A DNA stretch of 64,000 bases from Undaria pinnatifida. Taxonomy: Eukaryota > Sar > Phaeophyceae > Laminariales > Alariaceae. Numbering within the stretch: position 1 is the stretch's first letter; every line of letters begins with the position of its first letter. The notes under the pieces were generated by a model. The model ran no database searches and had not been told where the DNA came from. It saw only the letters and a list, made by a program, of their open reading frames with translations. Shown in pieces: positions 37,301 to 47,088 of this stretch. The position numbers and the translations under genes were made by a program. The stretch covers positions 914,001 to 978,000 of the forward strand of contig JABAKD010000027.1 of assembly GCA_012845835.1 (NCBI GenBank). Reading direction: 5' to 3'.

Positions 37301-38001
37301 GTAAATTCCAGACCGTTGGTTGGGCCCACATTCGTGTGACTTGAAAAGCGGCAATCAGCGTTCAACCGCCAACGCCCAACAATCGACGATAAACACCCAA
37401 GCGGTAGAAATGAACAGTGGGCACTCACAGGTTGTTGTAGATCTTCTGTCGGGTGATCTTCTCGATCAAGTTCTGCGGGTTGGTACCGTGCACCGTGCGC
37501 GCCAGAGGGTCTGGACACGCAAAAAAGCAAGTGGGCGATGGGGGTCAAGGATAGAGCATTGGGGATGGTGTATGGGGCATAGAGGATGGTGGGGGATGGG
37601 TGATAGTCCAACGAAGGCGGCATCGCCAGGAACCGTCAGCCGCGTACCCTACAGGGGCTTGCGAGGAAAGCAAACGATCGCGCTTGTACACGACAATTAC
37701 CGCATCATCTCAGCCACACGACACAACGCGGGATGGTAGATTAAGGAGTGATGCTTTAAAGTCGGGGCTCCAACGCAAAGACTTGCACATACGACACGAT
37801 AGTAGCACCAAGTAGCGTATGCTGCACGCTTACACTGCGACAAAACCACTCTTCTCGTTTGTACTGTCGCTACGCTGCCGTGATCAGGGAAAAAAAAAAC
37901 GATGTTAGACCCTAACTTTGGAACTCCCTTACGTGTTCTACTTTTTTTTCTTAACTTGCACGCTAAATGGAGACAAGCGATGTACCTGTAGCGTTCGCCA
38001 T
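24941..38001 (-). CDS. PRP38: Pre-mRNA-splicing factor Prp38 (PRPF38A type) with long RS tail
   Basis: Prp38 is a component of the spliceosomal tri-snRNP needed for catalytic activation. I assembled 11 exons on minus with GT-AG introns; phases agree at all ten junctions and the sum is 2541 nt, giving 846 aa. Residues 1-189 are the conserved core: HGTNPQNLIEKITRQKIY, YWKEHCFGLTAE, LKMLQIQPEKEI, IEFIKNEDYKYVR, RLVGTP, YLEPLYNDYRKI and LPRLPKR, in family order. Residues 190-846 are acidic and Arg/Ser-rich, much longer than the tail of typical animal Prp38A, and end ERAKLGLKPLK, a C-terminal style seen in other spliceosomal RS proteins. Start ATG at 38001 is the only one giving the family N-terminus; exon 1 has just 16 nt. 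Introns hold minisatellites, a SINE and exon-derived copies. The core call is firm; exon borders in the RS tail are less certain because low-complexity sequence tolerates alternatives. Confidence 0.93.
25625..26173 (-). CDS. PRP38: PRP38 exon 10 (main RS block)
   Basis: 182 codons without an ATG, dominated by SR/RS dipeptides (for example SRDRDPRSGRRDSRDR). Acceptor GTGCCTCTACAG|G, donor CGCAGCAG|GTACAG. Confidence 0.75.
26205..26515. repeat. TTAGAGTGGAAGGCGTGAAC repeats in PRP38 intron 9
   Basis: Five imperfect copies of about 50 bp, each with GTGGAAGGCGTGA and a GTCTAGGGG block. Confidence 0.8.
27248..27515 (-). CDS. PRP38: PRP38 exon 9
   Basis: Gly-rich start, then SDEEDSKGKGARDG and a dense RS block. 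Acceptor GCCTGTGGCCAG|G, donor GGGAACG|GTAAGA. Confidence 0.75.
27759..28197 (-). CDS. PRP38: PRP38 exon 8
   Basis: Encodes PKPPTAASAAEIEAREALA, then SRSRSRSFSGG, then DRDRDRGRDEDKDGG. Acceptor TCCATTCCCTCCAG|C, donor GGCAGAG|GTGAGT. Confidence 0.8.
28930..29222. repeat. (ATGAT)n pentanucleotide tract in PRP38 intron 7
   Basis: Interrupted ATATGATATG array of nearly 300 bp. Poly ISYHI ORFs on minus are artefacts. Confidence 0.95.
29413..29581 (-). CDS. PRP38: PRP38 exon 7
   Basis: Basic stretch RRGRDRSEERARSGS then an acidic run DDEEEEEDEDN. Acceptor GACCTTGCAG|G, donor CAAAAC|GTAAGA; an in-frame stop follows the donor. Confidence 0.75.
30340..30428. repeat. (AATCTC)n tract in PRP38 intron 6
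   Basis: About 14 hexanucleotide units with AATCCC variants, 40 bp from the exon 6 donor. Confidence 0.95.
30467..30648 (-). CDS. PRP38: PRP38 exon 6 (acidic, first RS block)
   Basis: Begins VGGDISAGEADEGDDDDRDD and runs into RSRSRSRGRS. Acceptor CCCTTCTTCAG|GT, donor GGGACAG|GTAAGA. Confidence 0.8.
31300..31540 (-). repeat. Dispersed repeat C2
   Basis: On minus, carries GATACATC-rich flank, AGCTTGCAAAGATGAGTGTC and a GGTGAACACC-type block also found near the copy at 1395-1552. Confidence 0.6.
31781..32081 (+). mobile_element. tRNA-derived SINE, copy 2 (in PRP38 intron 5)
   Basis: Full-length copy from GGTCGCCCC to a terminal A run, with A-box GTGGCGTATCAGG and B-box GAGTTCGAGCCCC. It lies antisense to PRP38 and interrupts a degenerate TTTCACTGCACCAGTA minisatellite (31000-32230). 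Its flanks differ from those of the other two copies, which shows that the SINE is a unit of its own. Confidence 0.82.
33619..33776 (-). CDS. PRP38: PRP38 exon 5
   Basis: Encodes WELRTIDQTIEELL to SVLDEDWD, the end of the conserved core. Acceptor CCTTGGCAG|GC, donor TGGGAC|GTGAGT. Confidence 0.93.
33785..34062. repeat. (GGT)n tract in PRP38 intron 4
   Basis: Long interrupted GGT microsatellite ending in a G run. Causes poly-His and poly-Val false ORFs. It begins immediately inside intron 4 next to the exon 5 acceptor, so on the gene strand it is a pyrimidine/purine CCA run leading into the AG. Confidence 0.95.
34246..34305. repeat. (TAC)n tract in PRP38 intron 4
   Basis: About 20 TAC units with a few AAT variants at the end. 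Confidence 0.95.
35690..35808 (-). CDS. PRP38: PRP38 exon 4
   Basis: Encodes YVRVLGAFYLRLVGTP to YRKIKLRLTQ. Acceptor GCGCAAAAG|GTATG, donor CCCAAG|GTAAGA. Confidence 0.95.
36358..36549 (-). CDS. PRP38: PRP38 exon 3
   Basis: Encodes YWKEHCFGLTAE to IKNEDY (63 codons). Acceptor CCGAGGAAG|GTACTGG, donor CTATAA|GTGAGC. Its 5' end is the source of degenerate copies in intron 2. Confidence 0.95.
36590..36830. repeat. About 33-bp minisatellite in PRP38 intron 2
   Basis: Units such as CAAGGTAAACGTATACGAGC followed by AAGATATACAAAAA. Seven or so degenerate copies. Confidence 0.8.
36874..37104 (-). repeat. Degenerate copies of PRP38 exon 3 start in intron 2
   Basis: Three intronic segments (36874-36908, 36981-37014, 37075-37104) match the first 30-37 nt of exon 3 on minus. 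The first keeps the acceptor pattern CCTTCCTTTTAAG|GTACTG; in the reading phase of exon 3 it gives Tyr then TGA. The third matches ACTGGAAGGAGCACTG exactly. Spacing is about 100 bp. Confidence 0.75.
37429..37510 (-). CDS. PRP38: PRP38 exon 2
   Basis: Encodes PLARTVHGTNPQNLIEKIT to IYNN, the family signature before the YWKE motif. Donor CAACCT|GTGAGTG. Confidence 0.93.
37986..38001 (-). CDS. PRP38: PRP38 exon 1
   Basis: Sixteen coding bases (MANAT plus one base), donor CTACAG|GTACAT. Intron 1 is 475 bp, ending TTTTTTGCGTGTCCAG. Confidence 0.75.
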
Positions 38002-38254
38002 AGCTGCTCTCTCTCCTCAACACTCTCCTCAACACCGGCAGAAGCGCGGGCTCCGCTATCCCGCCGGAAAAACAACCGCCTTAGTCTTTCCCGGGAAACG
38101 GCGCGAGGATGATGCCCGTCGTAGCGGCGCCCTCCCCTCAGCAAGCTCGCAGCAAAGAGTACCTGTGGTGTTGGGTTGTGAAAATAAGTAGAGAGAGGGC
38201 GACAAAGTCACTTCAGGTCTGTGACGGACAACCGTCTAGGACATCCAAATTTTA

Positions 38255-38834
38255 CAGGGCTTTTCACGGGTCATGACCGACGCGGGTCGGGTCAAGCGGG
38301 TCGGGTCAAGTGGGTCGGGTCAAAGGAGTTTTAAAATCTCGTGGGTCGGGTCGGGTCGGGTCGTAACATTTTAAAATCTCACGGGTCGGGTCGGGTCGGG
38401 TCGGGTCAAGAGGTTTTCAAACTCTCGTGGGTCGGGTCGGGTCATGACCCGCGAGTTGTTTTCGACTGACCCGCGGGTCAAACCCGCGGATCTGCGGGTC
38501 AAACCCGCGGATCTGGCCCGCGGATCCACCTTTTTCAAACTTACAGCTGAGGGTTGTTGCCGTGCAGGCGCCCCGCGCGTCCGACCCACGGATCCGTAAA
38601 TCATACCAGGTACCTGGTACAAAACTTACCGATTCCTGTCTCTCTCGTGCCGATGCTCCGATCATGTCATCACAGCGTGTAGAACAATTACCAGGCAGTG
38701 CCCCTAGCTAATCGAACCAAGGCATACAGTGTGACGTGAATCCCGTGCCGGCTGAAGCCGTAGCAGTAGTAGTAATAACACGGTTATGCCAAAATGTGAA
38801 CAAACGTAAAAAGGCAAGGGTACAGTCGTCGTCG

Positions 38835-38869
<35 letters not shown>

Positions 38870-39918
38870 CCGGCAGCAGCAAGCACCAGCAGCAGACCCC
38901 TGATTCTCGCGGATCGCCGCCCCTGCTCACGGATCCACCGCCTCAGTTATGGACTTGCTGCCGGAGGCGGTTCAGCTAGGATGCTTGCCGGGGCTGGAGA
39001 CTGCATAAATAGTAGATGCAGCAGCAGTAGTAGTAGTAGTAGTAGTAGCTAGCTCGATAATTATCATACCCGTGCGAAATGTGACCAAACGTAAAAAAGC
39101 AAGAGCAGTCGTCGTCGAAGCAGCAGCAGCAGCAGCAGCAAGCACCAACAGCAGACAAAGCATCCTCGCGGATCGCAACCCCTGCTGACATATCCACCGC
39201 CCCAGTTGTGGGCTTGCTGCTGGAGGCGGCTCAGCTAGGCTGCTTGCCGGGGTTGCCGGGGCCGGAAACTGCATAGGTAACTAGCTCGCTCGTCGGGTCG
39301 CTCGTCGGGTCGCTCGTCGGGTCGACCCGGTTATCTAGCGCTGCGGGCGTGGCTAATTGGTCTTGCGTGTGGGTTGCGGTTTATTTCTCATTTTTCGCGC
39401 GCACACCACAAAATGCTGCTGCAAACAATACCGGTAGAAATAACCCTAGAACACGGCATCCTGGGAAAAGTACGAGGGACCAAGGACCAACCAACCGACG
39501 GCGTATACATGCTGTGACTCGCGACTTTTTGATTTTGACTCGTGAGAAATGTCACGGGTCAAGTCGACCTGACCCGCATGAAACCCGCATCTCGCGGGTC
39601 ACCCGGATTGTGACGGGTCAGGTCAGGTCGGGTCAGGATGATTTCAAAATCTCGCGGGTCGGGTCGGGTCGGGTCAAGAGGTTTTCAAAATCTCGCGGCT
39701 CGGGTCGGGTCGGGTCGGGTCAGGAGGTTTTCAAAATCTCGTGGATCGGGTCGGGTCGGGTCAAGACGCCTCAAAATTCTCGCGGGTCGGGTCGGGTCGG
39801 GTCAAGACGTCTCGAAATTCTCACGGGTCGCCCGACCCGATCCGACCCGCGAGATTTGACCCGACCCGCGAGATTTGACCCAATCCGCGAGATTTGACCC
39901 GACCCGTGAAAAGCCCTG
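38255..39918. mobile_element. Complete hAT-like non-autonomous transposon
   Basis: Both ends are CAGGGCTTTTCACGGGTC read inward (18 bp perfect), and the element is flanked by an exact 8-bp direct repeat AAATTTTA at 38247-38254 and 39919-39926. CAGGG ends plus an 8-bp target duplication define the hAT superfamily. Subterminal blocks of GGGTC repeats line both ends, like transposase-binding motifs of other hATs. The 1664-bp interior holds two diverged tandem copies of a roughly 290-bp segment with CAG tracts and no transposase. It lies 254 bp upstream of the PRP38 start codon. Confidence 0.88.
38740..39275. repeat. Internal tandem duplication of the hAT-like element
   Basis: Two copies share AAACGTAAAAA, CAGTCGTCGTCGAAGCAGCA, TCGCGGATCGC and AGCTAGG.TGCTTGCCGGGG. 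Each contains a CAG microsatellite. Confidence 0.8.
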
Positions 39919-39926
39919 AAATTTTA

Positions 39927-41926
39927 GGGCCCGCCAAGGTCTCTTCTGGTCGAACATATCCATACTATACCCGTATGCAGCAGCAGGTTTACAGAAGAGG
40001 TCGGTCAGTCAAGGGGTTTAACTGGAGCTGATAATCACGACTATTTACTACGGTGGCATTCAGGAGTCATCCCCGCATGTCAGGCCTTGTTTTCGGGTTT
40101 GGGTTCGGGTTATACGGATAGGGAGGGCTGGGGATACAAAGCGAAGACCCGGCCTCGTGGGCTGTGAGAGCTGCAGCGACAAAATCTGACGAGGTTTGGC
40201 GTGTGATGTGCTTATAAATTATATACCTAGGGTTAGGAAACCAAGGTTGCCGCTTCAGTGCCGGTATTTACGGCTGCCGCATATCGGCACTATAGAAGGA
40301 CCACCCCTTTACCAGGTGTGTATACGCACGAAGTGCACATCCGTGTGTGGCTGCCGGCACCTACGCGGAGCCCATGTTGTACGTAGAAAATACCGCTTCG
40401 AATCGTGGCCTCTTCGGAGCAGCTGGCACCGCAAAGCTACCCGACAGCGTCGGTTGTTGGCAAGACAAGATACGCTTGAGGGCAGGTATGTCGGCATGGC
40501 ATACGTACAGAGATGGCCTTCAACATGCTGGCATTGACTGCATGCTAACTGCACTGCTGTGCTGCTGTGAGTGGCCACAAAGAAGCTCGACGCTTGGTAC
40601 TGCCTCGTAGAGCAGTCCCAGGTGCGATACCACAGATGGATCGAGAAGTCTTGCAGGCGATTAAACCATGTGCAACACCAATATCCGGGTGAACACGGGC
40701 AACACTCAACACAACCGAACAGCAGAAAGGGCCCCTTGAACATGGCATGCAGGGATGGCGTCCAGCATGAAGGCATGGAGTGCTGCTGTTCTGTTGCGCG
40801 TGCGAGTGTCAATCGGCGTTAAGGAAAAGAAGAGCTGGAAGCTTGGTGACAGCGCAAAGAGGTCGAGTTGTCTTGCACGTGGGGAGGATCAATTACACCA
40901 TCTGCAACACCAATCTCCGGATGCGCACAGGCAACACCTAACACTACCGCACAGCACAAACGCTCCCGCTGGCGGGGATAGACTATATCTTCTGCGGCAA
41001 ACTCGATCAGTTCGCAGTGGAACCGGCGGTGATGAATACACTAGGCCAACAGGAGAGCAGGATAAGCGAGGGAAAAGGTCATCCTTGATCCGTGGGCCGA
41101 CCTTGAGCCAGCCATGACAACATAGAGCAGAGCTGCTTACGAAATTTTGGTACACGCCAGGCGGCCATATTTACAGGAAGTAAATCATGCACTTGCCTTT
41201 GTTCGTAGCACCAGACTGGATAGGCTGGTCTTCCACGTTGCGAGGCTACGATCTACGATACCTCGATTGCTCGTGCGCCAGGAAAGGAGTTCCAAGCCCA
41301 TGATGCTTTATTACCAGGGACTGGGGGGTACAATATCTGAAAAGGCCGCCGGCTGGTACGAAGACGACGAAAGATAAAAGCACGCCAATAGGATGTACCT
41401 TCACGCACGATGGGTGTTTCAAGGCTTCAGAGAGGGTCTTGTTATGATTACTGCAAGTTTGACCTAGTCTAGAGCAAAAGAAGTCAAAGAAGATACGGGG
41501 TTTCGAGAATATTGACGTGTTTTCGATGGTGAATCGTTCTAATAATCCCCCCGACCCGAAAGTGCTTCGTAGGTGCTCCTGTACTAGGTTGCTTGGTTGG
41601 GCCTTGGGTTGCCGACATGAGCCAAATTTTCAACTCTTACTACATATCCGTTCGTCCAGCTATAGTGTGCACAACAGCACATCGATCGCGAAACGAGCAC
41701 CACGATGCTGCAGCACGCACGGTTCTATGCCATGCGTCAAGGCGACCCATGTGTCAGGCTGTCAGCAGCTGCTTCGAGGACTACTCGTGTGGTAAGATAC
41801 AAGTAAGTACAGATTTAGATGCCTGGTTAGTTGCTGCCGTTGATTCAAATCTGCGACCCCTTCTGATGTACGTAGAGTATCGTATCGTATTCACTAACTG
41901 TTCATGTCATACGTATGCCAGTGTGC

Positions 41927-41960
<34 letters not shown>

Positions 41961-42200
41961 ATGTTGGCTTGCTGTACATGCAATTCTGATACAGGAGCAG
42001 TAAATTCAATGCTTGCTTGTGTTGCAGCACCGGTGTGCAGCTCATGCTACCTTGACGTCGTGCGTGTATTTGGATTTACTGTGTCGGAAGATGGCAAACG
42101 TGATATTGTCAAATCAATGCGCTACATTCCCGTGGTATTAATGCCAATGTCTTACCGGAGAGTACTGTCATATAGAGTATCATGCCCGATATATTCGTCA
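39927..42200. other. No gene called; duplicated segments
   Basis: 40240-40310 contains a partial element F (AGTGCCGGTATTT, CGGCACTATAGAAGGACCAC). 40600-40720 and 40860-40960 are diverged tandem copies (TGCAACACCAAT.TCCGG). 41928-41960 is a CTG microsatellite. Open frames at 41147-41377 and elsewhere show no recognised domain. Confidence 0.45.
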
Positions 42201-42204
42201 CATT

Positions 42205-42540
42205 TATCCCCTTAAAAGAATGTATAGTTTCCGCGCACAGATCGAGCTGCCCCGCCCCCCCCCTCGACCCCCCCCAACGGGTGCATTCTTTTCGAAACCG
42301 TCAAATTTATCCCCTTGAAGGATTCATAGTTTCCACGCACAAATTGAGCTGCCCCGCCCGTCCCCCCCCCCCGCTCCCCTCCCCCCCCCTTCCCCCCCCC
42401 CCTCCCCCCCCCCCCCCCCTTCCCCCCCCTCCTTCCCCCTCCCCCCCCCCTTCCCCCCCCCCCCCTCCCCCCCCCCTCCCCCCTTCCCCCCCCCCCTTCC
42501 CCTCCCCCCCCCCAACCCCGCTCCCTTCTGATCAAAACCA
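42205..42540. repeat. Polypyrimidine expansion in a C1-related segment
   Basis: The segment TATAGTTTCCGCGCACAGA recurs at 42226, 42327 (variant) and 42668. Between them lies a poly-C run broken by T (42360-42520). Proline-rich ORFs over it are not taken as genes. Confidence 0.75.
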
Positions 42541-42659
42541 GGCCCCCACGTCCTTCAAAACTCCGCCCTCCCCTCACAGGTTATTCGATTTACAGGATTC
42601 ACTTGATCAAAGGATACATTTCCCTCCACAGCTGTCAGATTTCGTCCCCATCAGAAAAG

Positions 42660-42880
42660 GGTTTTATAGTTTCCGCGCACAGACTGACTAACATCACCCT
42701 GTTGACTCTGATAGCTACACTGTAGTTGCAAGGGGAGCCGCCGACCTATATCCTTAATGAGGACACACAACCCGTAATGCGCGCGATCGAAGTATCACGC
42801 ACAGCTTGCAAAGATGAGTTTCGACAAAATATTAGATCTCACAGCTGGAGTGTATTTTAATTTTTATAATATATATTCGC
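42660..42880 (+). repeat. Dispersed repeat C1
   Basis: Good copy; from ATG at 42814 the frame reads MSFDKILDLTAGVYFNFYN before a stop. Includes ATATCCTTAATGAGGACAC. Confidence 0.8.
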
Positions 42881-43369
42881 CAAGTATATTTTGCTTCCAT
42901 CCACCTCGTACTGCTGTAGTTAATCTTTGAAATATTGGGCATCTGTATTTAGCATGCAGGTAGAAGATTTTGCTCCCATCCACCCCCCCCCCCTAACAAC
43001 CAATCCCTCCACACACACCCCTCCCCCCTCCCTTCTCCTCTGCCCCACCAAAAATCAAAACCCACCAGAGTTACGAACACTATGACATCATTGATAACCG
43101 ACAGGTGATATCGTATCTTTACCTTGTGAGCCATCTATGCAGTAGCTCCAATTCCTTTATATGGTCTTCAAGTTTCTATTGACCCCCCTCCCCGCCGCCC
43201 CCACCAACGCCTACTAGCATCACGCGTGCAGCAAGCTCCTGTGTGTGACCTATCCCCCCTTTACCGGCCCCCGCCCCCCCCCTTTGAACCCCCGCCCTCC
43301 TCCCCTCACCGATTATACGGCTACAGGATATTCATATTAAACCGGTTCATTCCACAGCCCTCAGATTTT

Positions 43370-43590
43370 GTCGGGTTTCCGTGCACAGATTGATTATTCA
43401 TCACCCTGTTGACCCTGGTACAAGCTGCACTGTAGTTCCAGGGGGAGGCGCCGACCTATAGTATATCCTTAATGAGGACACGCATCCAGTAGCACGCGCG
43501 ATCGGAGTACGTACGACACACAGCTTGCAAAGATGAGTTTCGACGAAATCTTCGATCTCACGGCTGCAACGTATTTGAACTTTTTATAAT
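43370..43590 (+). repeat. Dispersed repeat C1
   Basis: Second good copy; the frame reads MSFDEIFDLTA before diverging and stopping. Confidence 0.8.
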
Positions 43591-44353
43591 ATTTCTATAC
43601 TCCTGTAGGAGCACATTGTAGAGTTTTCTCCTCTCTAAGAGGCGTGTGCCCCTATAAGCTGTACAAGCAGTACTGACTGCGCAGCGAGGCCAGTATACTG
43701 GACTGCATCAGTATACTGGGCTCGCGCGAAGCGGGCAACGCCTTATAGGCGGCCAAGCGTAGCCCGACCTGTCCCCCCCCCCAGCTGGCGAGGAGGCCCC
43801 GCTGCAAACGCCGCCGGATTAAAACAAGCAGGCGTTTTCGTTTAGTTTCCCACCATAATCGGGGCCCAATACTCTGCCGCGCGTGGTTGCACGCCGCGAC
43901 TGAAACAATAACAATGTGCGAGGGAAGTTGTGGCGATGATGCGAATGTCCTCACTTGTTTTTTGTGTTCCCTCTCTCCTGCCTCCTCCCGAACCTCGTTT
44001 CTAAGGTTTCCCTCATAGCGTAACGATGGCGTGTTTCTTGGACGTCCGTAGGTTCAAGTCTACTGGCAACATACTGGCAGACTATTTCAGTAGACAATCC
44101 ACTGGTAATACATACTACTGTGCCAGTGCGCAGCCCTAGAGATATACCTTGTACGACATATATAGTATACTCGGTGTCCAACATGCGGAGTACGCTGTAA
44201 TTCCAGGCATGCCATGTCCTTAGACATGCATTTGTGAAGTATACGACAGTCAGTAACACGACCCCACCCACGACCCACACTGTACGTACACCCACGCAAC
44301 GGTAGCAGACAAACACACGGCGTCAGCCAGGCTCAAGCATAAGCTTAAGGTTC

Positions 44354-44746
44354 ATGTCGACCTCCAACACAGCTGGGCACGGAAGTACTTTGGGATGGCG
44401 GGGTGTCACCCCGCCCCCGCCCCCGTCCCCCGATGGCAGACACGCCTCAGGGATGGGCTGGGTCGGCGTGGCCGCCCTGACCGCTGCATGCTTGACAGTT
44501 TCTACACTAGCGTCACGTCCGACCCAGGCGGTAGCCGCTGATTCAGGGCCCGGTTTTTCCGCTCATGGGGAAGGCGTTGCAGATGGCGGGGGGGACGGGG
44601 ATGTTGGGGAGGGGAACGCTGCGCTGGTAGCGGCAGCTCACGACCTCCGGCGATCACTGACCCCGCCCCACCAAAGTTTGTTCCGGGTGGTGTGCATCCT
44701 CGTTTACGAGGATTTTTCTGGGAAATTGCACCGCATATCCGGTTAG
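44354..44746 (+). CDS. Hypothetical ORF with a hydrophobic segment
   Basis: 130 codons from a real ATG. Residues about 33-60 (GMGWVGVAALTAACLTVSTL) are hydrophobic enough for one membrane segment. The C-terminal part (AALVAAAHDLRRSLTPPHQS, then VVCILVYEDFSGKLHRISG) reads like protein, not repeat. A possible donor (ATCCG|GTTAGT) overlaps the stop, so it may be a first exon. No family recognised. Confidence 0.3.
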   Translation: MSTSNTAGHGSTLGWRGVTPPPPPSPDGRHASGMGWVGVAALTAACLTVSTLASRPTQAVAADSGPGFSAHGEGVADGGGDGDVGEGNAALVAAAHDLRRSLTPPHQSLFRVVCILVYEDFSGKLHRISG

Positions 44747-44749
44747 TGA

Positions 44750-44870
44750 TGCTCTTGCTCTTGCTCTTGTTCTTGCTCGTGCTCTTGCTCTTACTCCTAT
44801 TATTGTTCTCGGTCTTGTTCTTGTTCTTGTTATTGTGCTTGTGCTTGTTCTTGCTCCTGTTTGTTTTTGT
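44750..44870. repeat. (GCTCTT)n tract
   Basis: Degenerate hexanucleotide run GCTCTTGCTCTTGTTCTTG. From 44871 to 45634 nothing else was recognised. Confidence 0.85.
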
Positions 44871-45639
44871 TTGCACCTCAATGCGGTTTATATTGTCGTT
44901 GTTGAAGTTTGCAGTTGATGCCGTTGTTGCAGTTGATATTGTTGCTGCTCTCATTTTACCGGACTGCTTATCAGGTACAATATATTCCAACATCATCCAA
45001 TATAACCCATAGTCACGAATGCGTCACCCCAGCTGCAGTACAAGACACCTAAGAAGCAGAAAGTCCGACCCAGAAGGGGTTTCTTATTTAGGACAGGGTG
45101 CGTTCTACACTAACTTCAGTATAACGGCATCCGAAGCTCTCATGTTCCTTTAGATCTCCGTCTGGCTTTCTTACGAAGTATTCCCCTGTTTCTTACCTCT
45201 ATTAATAGTATTATTAGTATTATTAGTGGGTGTCCTGTAGTTCTGTAGTGTTTGTAGACTATTACGCTCTTTTTTATGCCATTGATCACAATATGTGTAG
45301 CTGTCTCCAGGAAGTCGCGTAGCAAGCTATTTTTTACTGTAGAAGTCCCCCTATAAAGCAGTATCCCCATATAAGGCGGTCAAGATCGCTTGGGGCGACT
45401 ACGAATAGGGAACGGCACTACAACAACTACAGTACTCATAACCTGGAACGAATAAGACGGCTTCTCCCGATAACGCACTCCGATTGCTCTCTATAGGGTA
45501 TAGTGTATATTAATATCACACCACCGCCGCGCTGGAGGACTCTGCCCTACTGTGCAATACTGCTGTACCATACTACTGTACCATACTACCGTCTCTACTA
45601 TGGCGATGCTGTGTGGTTAAGTTGCGTGCCTTGTCGGTC

Positions 45640-45697
45640 GGCGGCGGTGGTGGTGGTGGTGGTGGTGGTGGTGGTGGTGGTGGTGGTGGTGGTGGTA
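45640..45697. repeat. (GGT)n microsatellite
   Basis: About 19 pure GGT units. 45698-46099 holds no recognised feature. Confidence 0.97.
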
Positions 45698-46099
45698 TAA
45701 TCTGGCTTTGACGATCTCGAAAGAGAGGTCCCTATTTCCCTATTATTTGGCCCCACGCAAATTACAACGTCGCATGTGCTCGTAACGATAGTATCAACCC
45801 CGTCACGGCTTGATTAGTGCAGTGATAAACACACAGTATAAGCGCGTTCTTGTCATGGTGCGGGCATGCTCTTCATGCGGCACACGGCAGTACACGGCAG
45901 CAGCGCAAGCTATGCGCGGGTCTTACAGATTCTTGCATTGAAGCTGGACAGCAAAATCGGCGCTGCCTAATCTAGCAACCCGTGTTGGTTTCTTCGCGTG
46001 AAGGATGCTGCATTCGTCGGTTTTATTCGCCATTGTTCCCCCATATACTATAATCAAGCTATAATCAAGATGTAATCAACTCAACCCCAAAAAGGTTAA

Positions 46100-46553
46100 C
46101 CGGGCTTTTCACGGGTGGGCTAGTGTTATGGTATTGCCCTGGGAGCCTAACAAGGCGTAAGATCTAGGATGCGGAAATTACACAAAGGATTTCACATGCA
46201 TCTGAAGGCATGTGCGTATAGAGTAAAGGGGGTGATGCACTTGCTCCTTGGACTCACAACGCGTTGAGCGTTTAGTCTTTATCCGTGGCTTGTGGGACCA
46301 ACGCAAGAGCTTATGTAATACACGTGAATAACCAACGTGGACCCTGCCTAGTAAAGGGACGTGCAAGAGGTGGCCTGTGTCTGTAACAGCCCCTAACGTA
46401 TAATACCAGGTCACTTCTCGCGGGTCGGACCTGGTCAGCATGGCCCGACCCGACACGTAATTCCCCAAAAACCTCGCATGACCCGAGCCGTGACATTTGG
46501 AACACCTCCTGACCCGACCCGCTGGTTGGATTGTAGCCCGTGGAAAACCCCGG
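46100..46553. mobile_element. Short hAT-like GGGTC element
   Basis: Left end CCGGGCTTTTCACGGGTGGG, right end read inward CCGGGGTTTTCCACGGGCTA, diverged from the ends of the 38255 element. A single GACCC-rich block lies near the right end. No clean target duplication was found. Confidence 0.5.
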
Positions 46554-47088
46554 TATTAACAACGTTATGGTTTCCCATGGCTTTCTTGTGCATATTTTCT
46601 GTGAATGTTTATTGGGTGATCGATGGTGAAGAGAATGCTGCACATTGCCGGATGGCCAAGGTAAAATATACCGCTCTAGCCCTCGCCAGGAAAACGCGGT
46701 ATAGGATTGGATGTTTGCATCCCTGTCGTCAACTATTCTGTGCATTGGTGTGAAGCAGGAGAAGCATATTGGTGTAAACTGTTCTCGGCCGTTCCTCGGT
46801 TTGTTCCTTTTCGGGAGATTCCGGTCGTCGAACGGAACACGGATATTCGGTCAGGGTGCACGAGGCTGGAAGTGAAACCGTAATTTTTGGCGCCGTCGTA
46901 ATTTGATACGATACGATAACAGGGACAAACGCGGAGCCCAGCACGATCGGGGGATCGATCTGCGCCGAGCGCGCCGCCATGTGCAAGCTTCGCGAGGTTC
47001 GGGACTGCAAGAGCGTGACGAAGGTTGTCGTTGTATCCGACAACCCTGGACCCTTGGCGCCAGGTGAATCAACATGCGTCTAGTACTG

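Noticed and set aside
42182-42691. Proline-rich 169-aa ORF and Gly-rich ORF opposite
   Set aside because: Product of the C/T homopolymer expansion; no non-repeat protein segment.
46745-47043. Minus-strand 104-codon frame near 46.7-47.0 kb
   Set aside because: Starts at TTG, with only a later ATG; no family seen and a competing plus frame overlaps it.
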